A DNA stretch of 64,000 bases from Cinclus cinclus (Eukaryota > Chordata > Aves > Passeriformes > Cinclidae): positions 4,118,701 through 4,182,700 of the forward strand of contig NC_085071.1 in assembly GCF_963662255.1 (NCBI RefSeq), given 5' to 3'. The notes beneath the pieces were generated by a model, which saw nothing but the letters and a program-made list of their open reading frames with translations, had not been told where the DNA came from and made no database searches. Position numbers and translations under genes: made by a program. Every line of letters starts with the position of its first letter. Within the stretch, counting starts at the first letter, position 1. Shown here piece by piece: positions 58,401 through 64,000 of this stretch.

Positions 58401-61277
58401 AAATCAGCCACGGAACCCAGATTTTTCTCTTCATCAGAGAGCTGTGGCTGAAGCACAGTGGGGACAGTGCAGGGACAAAGGCCATGTTGCAGTGAACAAC
58501 ACTGGCAACTCCTTTGTCATCAGTAAAGCCTTTCAGTTCCTCAGGATGCCACCTGCCCTTCCCTCCAGAGCCCAGAACCCCAAAGACCTGGCTACTGCCC
58601 TTGGGAAAAAAAACAAAAAACCCTTACTGCTGTCTGCTACCCCAGAGTTTAAATCCCATGAGGTGAAATAAGTGTCAAATCACTGGGAATTGAATGAGTG
58701 CAAGAGGAATAAATTCACAGATAAATTTATATGATGTGTTACTAAAATCTTCTAATTCAGCAGCCTCATAACAGTCACAGCTCTGCAGGTTGTGTGTTCT
58801 TTTGTGTTGTGCTCCATGCACTGGGCTGTGGGCAGTGTTTGCTTGTGGACAAACAGTGTTTTGCTATGGTCAGTTCCTGCTGTGCTGCTGTGGGTACCTG
58901 CAGGGGCAGCAGTGCTCAGATGGCAGCTTGAGACAAGGCAGATGATCCTGGATCACCTGGGGAAGCTGCTGCTCTCACACAGCTGCTCTCTCTGTCCTTT
59001 ACAGTTGCTGTTTTGACTGCCAGGATACGCACACTCGAGGAGCACCTCCAGAAGCATCCCAAGGTAACTCAGGGATCTGAGCCCACACACAGCAGCTGTT
59101 CAGGTGGTTTTCTCAGTTTATAACGAAAAGATTTTAATCCTGGGGATTATGGCTTTCCTAAGGAGGTTTATAAAAGAATTACAGCTGTTCCCTGGTGCCA
59201 TTGTGGGGAGCTGCTGGCTCGGGCACAGCTGGATTCTCGCCGACTCCGGTCTATGTTCTGGTTTGTTACTGTAGTGGAGGAAATGGCTGAACAGATTCCT
59301 TTGGGCAGAGTTGAGCTCAATTTCTCCTCGCTGCAGATGTGGCTTCACCACTTAGTTTTCACTAATTAATGAATGCTGCTGCAGTAATAAACAAAGAGCA
59401 AAGTCTTTGCTTGTTCTGCTCATGGCAGTATTTGGTGGACAACACTGTGAATGTCCCAGTCCTCTGCCTGCAGCTACCTGGGTTCAAGCCCAAATTTGAG
59501 ACATCTTAACTGAATTTATGTTCATAAAACAGATATCAAGGATTCTTTATGCAGGGCAAAAGGTGGGAAGTGGATTGGTAACTACATTTGAAAGAAGTGC
59601 ATAATTGTTACTCATGAAAACTTGAAGGGTACAAGAGAACAGAACTGAGCTTTTTATGACAAGCCAGAAGCTGTACTAAGTGTTACAGTGAAGTTGGATC
59701 TTTTGGAATTCCTTGACTGAAGCCTGTTCTTTAGAAAAATCACTCGAGTAGGACAGGGAGATGTCTCCTATGAGGGATTGCTATGCTTGAGCCCTTCCAA
59801 AGAACAACCAGACAGAGCCAAGCCACACACCATTTTCCTACTTAATTTCTGACAAAGGTAAATGCTTGTGTTATTCTGAAGGTTCAAGAGAAGGAGGTTG
59901 TAATCAGAAGACCTTCCCTGCAGCTTTGGCACAGCCTGAAACTGTACACAAGCTGAAAACAGTCTTCAGGGAAGGTAAAGGTGCAGCCATGGAAGGGAGA
60001 AGGCAATTTCAGTGCAAAGTAAATTATATCTCCTTGGATCAGCTTGTGCTGATCTGATGTACTCGCAGCATCTGCCAGCAGAAGTTGTTCTGAGGCTCTG
60101 TCCTTAACCTGATTGTTCCCTTTCAGCCAAAATCTGGTCTATTCTCAGTAATTTATTGGAATGGCAGGACGATCTGTCTGCAGTGGAGTGAACGTGGGGT
60201 GCTTTGCAGGACAAAAAGAACCGGCGGTTCCTGCTGATGGATCTGGACCGGCGGAGGAAGATGCTGGGGTACCTGCGCCGGGTCAACTACAGCACCTTTG
60301 AGAACACCTGCAAAGAGCTGGACATCCAGTACAGTCCCCCTCAGCCCTACACCCGCCGTGTCACCAAGCGCTGGCTGGTCAAAAAGGCTTTATGCATCAA
60401 GGTATGGAGCAGGCTGGGCAGGGAAAAATCCCTCTGTAAAAGTTAGAAATGGCTGATAGGCGAGTCCTCTTAAGCCAGGTTTTGACTTTGATCCTGTCTA
60501 TAGAGAACTGCCTGAGCTCAGCCAAGAGCTCCATGGGGAATATTTATGTCGTGGGCGTTGACACATGCTGTACTCAGGCACTTCAGGTTTGCTCAAAAAT
60601 GTGTTATTCAAACCAGGTTTTTCTCAAATCCTGGTACGGGAACCAGTACGTGAGATAATTTAATGGCAGTTCGGAACAGAAATGGGGGTGCACCCACTGT
60701 CTTCCTTCCTTTGCTCAGAATATGAGAGTTTAACTGCTGTGTACAGTAGATATTGGTATAACCGAGCAGAAACCAAAAACTGGACATGCCTTAGGTTTGT
60801 AAATGTTAAATTCCAGTCCAATTAAATTATAACCAAAGGACTGTACCAAAGATGTCCAAGGAATGAATAGATATGGCACTCAGTGCTCTGGTCTGGTTGA
60901 CAAGATGGGGATCAGTCACAGGTTGGACTCTGTGGTATCAGAAATCTTTTCCAATCTGCATGATTCAGTGATTGACTGGGTGGCTGTAACAGAATAATCT
61001 CAGATGGTTCCCTGGAGCAAGGAAGGCACAGAAGGAGGATTTGATCTGGTTCCTGCTGGAACTGCTCTGCCTGCACCAGACAGCCAGGGGAGCAGCTCCG
61101 CAGGCAGCTTTATATCTCGCCCTTCTGCTTCCACAGGTGTTCCAGGAGAAGCAGAAGCTCAAAGCAGCTGAAAGACTGAAGCAGAGGAGAGAGCAGCAGG
61201 CGAGAACAAGGGCTGCATGGGAACAGCAGGATAAACAGGTGCAGGAGAAGCAGGCACAGGAGGGGACACCTGTGTAG
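55020..61277 (+). CDS. MRPS15: Mitochondrial ribosomal protein S15 (uS15m), complete, 8 exons
   Basis: Small-subunit protein of the mitochondrial ribosome; the uS15 family binds small-subunit rRNA. Exons: 55020-55095, 55918-55980, 56594-56669, 57417-57465, 58007-58091, 59005-59063, 60210-60401, 61137-61277. They give 246 residues against 257 in human, also 8 exons. The N-terminus is a basic, acid-poor leader (first acidic residue at 24) fitting mitochondrial import. 'LQAARGY' and 'DDVVKRLLSLEMA' match the mammalian protein. The uS15 fold spans about 95-190, with 'RIRTLEEHLQKHPKDKKNRR' entering the conserved helix and 'RRRKMLGYLRR' following. A Lys/Arg/Gln-rich tail ends the protein. The start at 55,020 is required: the earlier ATG at 54,981 is either closed by a stop or, if spliced at 55,006, leaves the frame. 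The intron after 58,091 begins with GC, not GT. CR1 fragments lie in the third intron position (56,163) and the last intron (60,851). Confidence 0.95.
56163..56367 (+). mobile_element. CR1 LINE fragment in an MRPS15 intron
   Basis: Sense-oriented CR1 in the second intron (55,981-56,593): 'ggttgcccagaaaagctgtg', 'gcccctggatccctggaagt', 'ttggagcaacctgggatagt', 'cctatggcagggagtggaat', 'aaggtcccttccaccacaaa'. Confidence 0.9.
58092..59004 (+). other. MRPS15: GC-AG intron of MRPS15
   Basis: The exon ends CAAG and the intron starts GCAAGT, the usual strong form of GC donor. The acceptor is 'tcctttacag'. Only this join keeps the frame: it reads FEVQ then VAVLTARIRTLEEH, matching the uS15 core. Using the nearby GT at 58,085 or 58,097 shifts the frame and brings an early stop or loss of similarity. 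Confidence 0.85.
60851..60975 (+). mobile_element. CR1 LINE 3' end in the last MRPS15 intron
   Basis: CR1 words 'gatgtccaaggaatgaatag', 'tatggcactcagtgctctgg', 'tggggatcagtcacaggttg' and 'ttttccaatctgcatgattc' in sense orientation. Confidence 0.85.
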
Positions 61278-61295
61278 TGGCACTGCCAGGCTGAC

Positions 61296-61301
61296 AATAA
61301 A
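61296..61301 (+). terminator. MRPS15: MRPS15 poly(A) signal AATAAA
   Basis: Canonical hexamer 18 bases after the TAG stop. This implies a very short 3' UTR ending near 61,320. Confidence 0.85.
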
Positions 61302-61570
61302 CACCTGTCCAAAGACCTCAAGCCTCTTTGCTCATGTCCTCTGGTCTGTACTGTTCTGAGCACCTGGGAAGGGCAGCAGGTATTTTAAGCAGTTTAGAAG
61401 TTTAATTTCAGGCCATGTGCTGGGCAGGTTGGTCTGTGAGAGGACCTGGGGCTCCAGCAAGTCTGTCAGTGGGGACAGCTCAAGGGCTGTCTGTATTGTG
61501 TCAGCACAGCCAGTCCAGAGGTTAGTGCTGTCCATTTTCTTAGATATTTATAAACTGAAATTTAAGACAT

Positions 61571-61780
61571 TTAGATCGGACATTATGGATACATTCTTCC
61601 CTGTGAGGGTGGAGAGGTTGCCCAGAGAAGCTGTGGCTGCCCCTGGATCCCTGGAAGTGTCCAAGACCAGGCTGGACAGGACTTGGAGCAACCTGGGACA
61701 GTGGAAGGTGTCCCTGCCCATGGCAGGGGGTGATATGAGATGAGATGGGCTTTACGGTCCCTTCCAACCTAAACCATTTT
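61571..61780 (+). mobile_element. CR1 LINE fragment between MRPS15 and OSCP1
   Basis: CR1 words in order: 'agaggttgcccagagaagct', 'gtggctgcccctggatccct', 'caagaccaggctggacagga', 'cctgcccatggcagggggtg', 'ggtcccttccaacctaaacc'. Confidence 0.9.
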
Positions 61781-61796
61781 TCACATGTGCTGGGGC

Positions 61797-61921
61797 TGTG
61801 CTTGTGCACTGGGATGATCCACACAGGGAGTGGGACAATGTGCACATGGATCAGGATGCTCTGCACACAGACACGAATGATGGCACAATCAGACTGAGAT
61901 GATGCACACATGGATCAATGC
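61797..61921. repeat. Diverged minisatellite copies, left of the LTR-like element
   Basis: Irregular units such as 'gggatgatccacacag', 'gggacaatgtgcacatggat', 'caggatgctctgcacac' and 'gagatgatgcacacatggat' resemble degenerate versions of the 21/23-bp units at 62,550-63,023. They suggest one old array later interrupted. Confidence 0.65.
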
Positions 61922-62471
61922 TGTGGTCTGGGGGTCCCATGTTATTCTTCCCAGGGTGCTGTGACCTTCCTGGAGAGGTGTCCAGCAGGGACCATCCAAA
62001 GGGACACAGGCATGTCCCTTAAGCAGTGAGTGACTTCAGCTCTAGTTTCGAGCTCTCCTGTGAAGCCACTCTCAGGTGACATGGAGATAAAAGACAGGAG
62101 CCTCATATAACATTCCACAGAGAGCAGAACCTTTATTATAGGAGGCCACTCCGTGAAGGGTGCCAGGGACAAGAGGTCCCCTGAACTGGGGAGAAACAGG
62201 ATTATATGGGGAAGGCAGTGGGTGGGGTAGAGCAACAGGGCAAATAGTCTGAGGGCTCAAAACCAAAACAAGGGAAAGAGAACAACGGGGTACAGGCTAT
62301 TAACGTGAAGAAACAGCACAGTAGGTGCATTTCTTCTTGCCACCAACTGTAAGGGGACTCGTTTGGGAGGTGTATCTCCTGGGGAGTCCTGTAGACCTTT
62401 TTGGCCCTCACGTCTTGTTCCTCCATGGGAGCTCAGGGTGTTTCTGCGCCGAGGGCTTATTGCCCTCCACA
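61922..62471 (-). mobile_element. Solo-LTR-like element, 550 bp, minus strand
   Basis: The element is bounded by TGTGG and CCACA, the TG...CA inverted ends typical of retroviral LTRs. Read on the minus strand, it has a TATA-like box at about 62,212-62,218, an AATAAA at 62,132-62,137 about 75 bases later, and about 200 bases to the end: a U3-R-U5 order with a long U3. It sits inside an older minisatellite. No target-site duplication is visible at these borders, and no internal retroviral genes flank it, so a solo LTR with decayed ends is the best reading. A 74-codon frame inside U3 (62,202-62,426, minus) is unrecognised. Confidence 0.55.
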
Positions 62472-62549
62472 GACCAGGATGATGGGCACATGGATCGGGA
62501 CCATGCACACTCAAACTGGGATGAGGCACACACAGCCCGGGGGCAATGA
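62472..62549. repeat. Diverged minisatellite copies, right of the LTR-like element
   Basis: Units such as 'caggatgatgggcacatgga', 'tcgggaccatgcacactcaa' and 'ctgggatgaggcacacacag' continue the degenerate array seen left of the LTR-like element and grade into the regular array. Confidence 0.65.
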
Positions 62550-63023
62550 GCGCAGTTAGACCGCGATGATGTGTGCACTTAGACCGGGATAATGTGTGCA
62601 GGGATCGGGATGATGTGTGCACTTAGACCGGGATAATGTGTGCAGGGATCGGGATGATGTGTGCACTTAGACCGGGATAATGTGTGCACTTAGACCGGGA
62701 TGATGTGTGCACTTAGACCGGGATTATGTGTGCAGGGATCGGGATGATGTGTGCACTTAGACCGGGATAATGTGTGCACTTAGACCGGGATAATGTGTGC
62801 AGGGATCAGGATAATGTGTGCACTTAGACCGGGATGATGTGTGCACTTAGACCGGGATAATGTGTGCAGGGATCGGGATGATGTGTGCACTTAGACCGGG
62901 ATAATGTGTGCACTTAGATCGGGATGATGTGTGCACTTAGACCGGGATAATGTGTGCAGGGATCAGGATAACGTGTGCACTTATACCGGGATGATGTGTG
63001 CAGGGATCGGGACGATGCGCACG
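62550..63023. repeat. Minisatellite of alternating 23-bp and 21-bp units
   Basis: Two unit types recur: a 23-mer with 'acttagaccgggataatgtg' plus 'tgc', and a 21-mer with 'agggatcgggatgatgtgtg' plus 'c'. They are arranged in irregular order over about 470 bases. Many copies are identical, which points to recent expansion, and copies near the right end grade into the CpG-rich OSCP1 promoter. Confidence 0.95.
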
Positions 63024-63412
63024 CGCGGCCCGGCCGGCCAAGACGGCGCTCCCCGATTGGCTCCGCGGTTGCTCGGGAACGGCGGCGGGGAGCGGGAGCG
63101 GGAGAACCGGGGCCGTGCCGGGGAGCCGGGGCCGTGCGGGAGAAGCGGGGCCGTACGGGAGAACCGGGGCCGTGCCGGGAGAACCGGGGCCGTGCCGGGG
63201 AGCCGGGGCCGTGCGGGAGGACCGGGGCCGTGCGGGAGAACCGGGGCCGTGCCGGGAGAACCGGGGCCGTGCGGGAGAACCGGGGCCGTGCGGGAGAACC
63301 GGGGCCCTGCCGGGGAACCGAGGCCGTGCCGGGGAGCCGGGGCCGTGCGGGAGAACCGGGGCCGTGCCGGAGAAGCGGGGCCGTGCGGGAGAACCGGGGC
63401 CGTGCCGGAGCC
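63024..63412 (+). promoter_or_regulatory. OSCP1: OSCP1 CpG-rich promoter / 5' UTR built of a 20-bp minisatellite
   Basis: From about 63,092 to 63,410 the sequence is a tandem array of about 15 units near 'gagaaccggggccgtgcggg', varying at a few positions, and it ends three bases before the OSCP1 ATG. Each unit has G-runs and CpGs. Upstream (63,024-63,091) is CpG-rich unique sequence. Any OSCP1 5' UTR must therefore be mostly repeat. No TATA box seen. Confidence 0.8.
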
Positions 63413-63524
63413 ATGTCGGCGCGGACGCTGCCGCTGCTGTTCCTGAACCTGGGCGGGGAGATGCTCTACATCCTGGACCAGCGGCTGCGCGCCCAGAGCA
63501 TCCCCGGAGAGAAGGCGCGCAAAG
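63413..63524 (+). CDS. OSCP1: OSCP1 (organic solute carrier partner 1), first coding exon, partial
   Basis: The exon encodes 37 residues and one base: MSARTLPLLFLNLGGEM followed by LYILDQRLRAQSIPGEKARK. This is the highly conserved amino end of OSCP1, then the donor GTGAGC at 63,525. The position after MRPS15 on the same strand matches human gene order. The remaining exons lie beyond the window. The reading frame is open upstream through the GC-rich minisatellite back to 62,975, but the conserved protein begins at this ATG, so it is chosen. The family's molecular role is poorly defined; it was named for effects on organic solute transport. Confidence 0.93.
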
Positions 63525-63678
63525 GTGAGCGGCGGGCGGGGGCCGGGCACGGGTCCTTTCGCTCCCGGCGTCCCGGGGAGCCGCTGCCGGTGTCGGGCTG
63601 GTGGCACTGCCCGTGTCCCCGGGCAGGGCTCTGACCCCATAGCGGCTCGGGCTGCTCGCCGCGGCCGTACCGATTCCC
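63525..63678 (+). other. OSCP1: OSCP1 intron 1, CpG-rich start
   Basis: GC-rich intronic sequence continuing the promoter island; no other element seen. Confidence 0.8.
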
Positions 63679-63950
63679 ACAGAATGATAGAATGAACAAG
63701 TTTGGAAAAGACTTTTGAGATCCTGGGGTCCAACCCATGACCTAACACCTCCTCACCAGCTAAACCATGGCACCGAGTGCCACGCCCGGTCTTTTTTTAA
63801 ACACGTCCGGGGAGGGTGACTTCGCCCTCTCCCTGGGCAGACGATTCCATTGCACAGTCACTCTTTCAGTGAAGAATGTTTCTCTAACATCTAGCCCAAA
63901 CTTCCCTTGGTGCAGTTTAAGGCTGTGTCCTCTCCTGTGAGTTCTTGCAC
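63679..63950 (-). mobile_element. CR1 LINE fragment, antisense, in OSCP1 intron 1
   Basis: Antisense CR1 with 'cacagaatgatagaatgaac', 'ggaaaagacttttgagatcc', 'tccaacccatgacctaacac', 'gtgacttcgccctctccctg', 'agtgaagaatgtttctctaa' and 'gtgcagtttaaggctgtgtc'. It is among the longest CR1 copies in the window and may continue past 63,950. Confidence 0.9.
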
Positions 63951-64000
63951 CGGCGGGCGCAGGGACACGCTGTGCTGTCACCCGGGGATGCTGTGAACTG

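Noticed and set aside
62202..62426. 74-codon minus-strand frame in the LTR-like element
   Set aside because: Short, unrecognised and placed within the presumed U3; not enough to call a gene.
62550..63023. CRISPR-like array of short repeats
   Set aside because: Units are directly adjacent without unique spacers and the DNA is vertebrate; it is a minisatellite.
62914..63748. Proline/arginine-rich minus-strand frames opposite the OSCP1 exon
   Set aside because: They are the antisense of the GC minisatellite and the OSCP1 coding exon.

Overview
The window reads as nuclear DNA of a bird. Two things support this: many short, 3'-truncated CR1 LINE fragments (shared 3' signature of 'ttccaacct' followed by 'gattctgtgatt'), and a gene order matching the vertebrate CSF3R - MRPS15 - OSCP1 block (human 1p34). 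All three genes lie on the + strand. High GC, CpG-rich promoters, compact genes and many minisatellites suit a gene-dense avian microchromosome. Passerine origin is possible but not shown.

Layout. From 1 to about 48.6 kb I find no protein-coding exon I can defend. The stretch is an intergenic desert that, by synteny, should lie downstream of GRIK3. It holds CR1 pieces, simple repeats, a 20-bp minisatellite (29.25-29.55 kb), smaller tandem repeats, a tandem duplication in a possible old LTR (24.7-25.2 kb), AT-rich segments that could be conserved noncoding elements, and two CpG-rich islands (33.9-34.6 and 46.65-47.15 kb). The second ends in a strong splice donor and could be a noncoding first exon of CSF3R.

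From 49,100 to 54,351 there is a complete CSF3R (G-CSF receptor): 15 coding exons, 803 residues, all junctions in frame. Its stop codon overlaps one arm of a 24-bp perfect inverted repeat, followed by a long TG tract and a poly(A) signal. From 55,020 to 61,277 lies a complete MRPS15 (8 exons, 246 residues), one of whose introns must use a GC-AG splice pair. At 63,413-63,524 is the first coding exon of OSCP1, whose remainder lies beyond the window. Its promoter/5' UTR consists of a GC-rich 20-bp minisatellite. That follows a 21/23-bp minisatellite whose older copies are split by a 550-bp solo-LTR-like element.

The three genes are neighbours by ancestry rather than by shared pathway: a myeloid cytokine receptor, a mitochondrial ribosomal protein and OSCP1. 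The CSF3R-MRPS15 gap is under 400 bp from poly(A) signal to start codon. No RNA gene, CRISPR array or prokaryotic feature was recognised. I found no clearly new biological system; the most unusual points are the GC-AG intron, the stop-codon hairpin and the repeat-built OSCP1 promoter.
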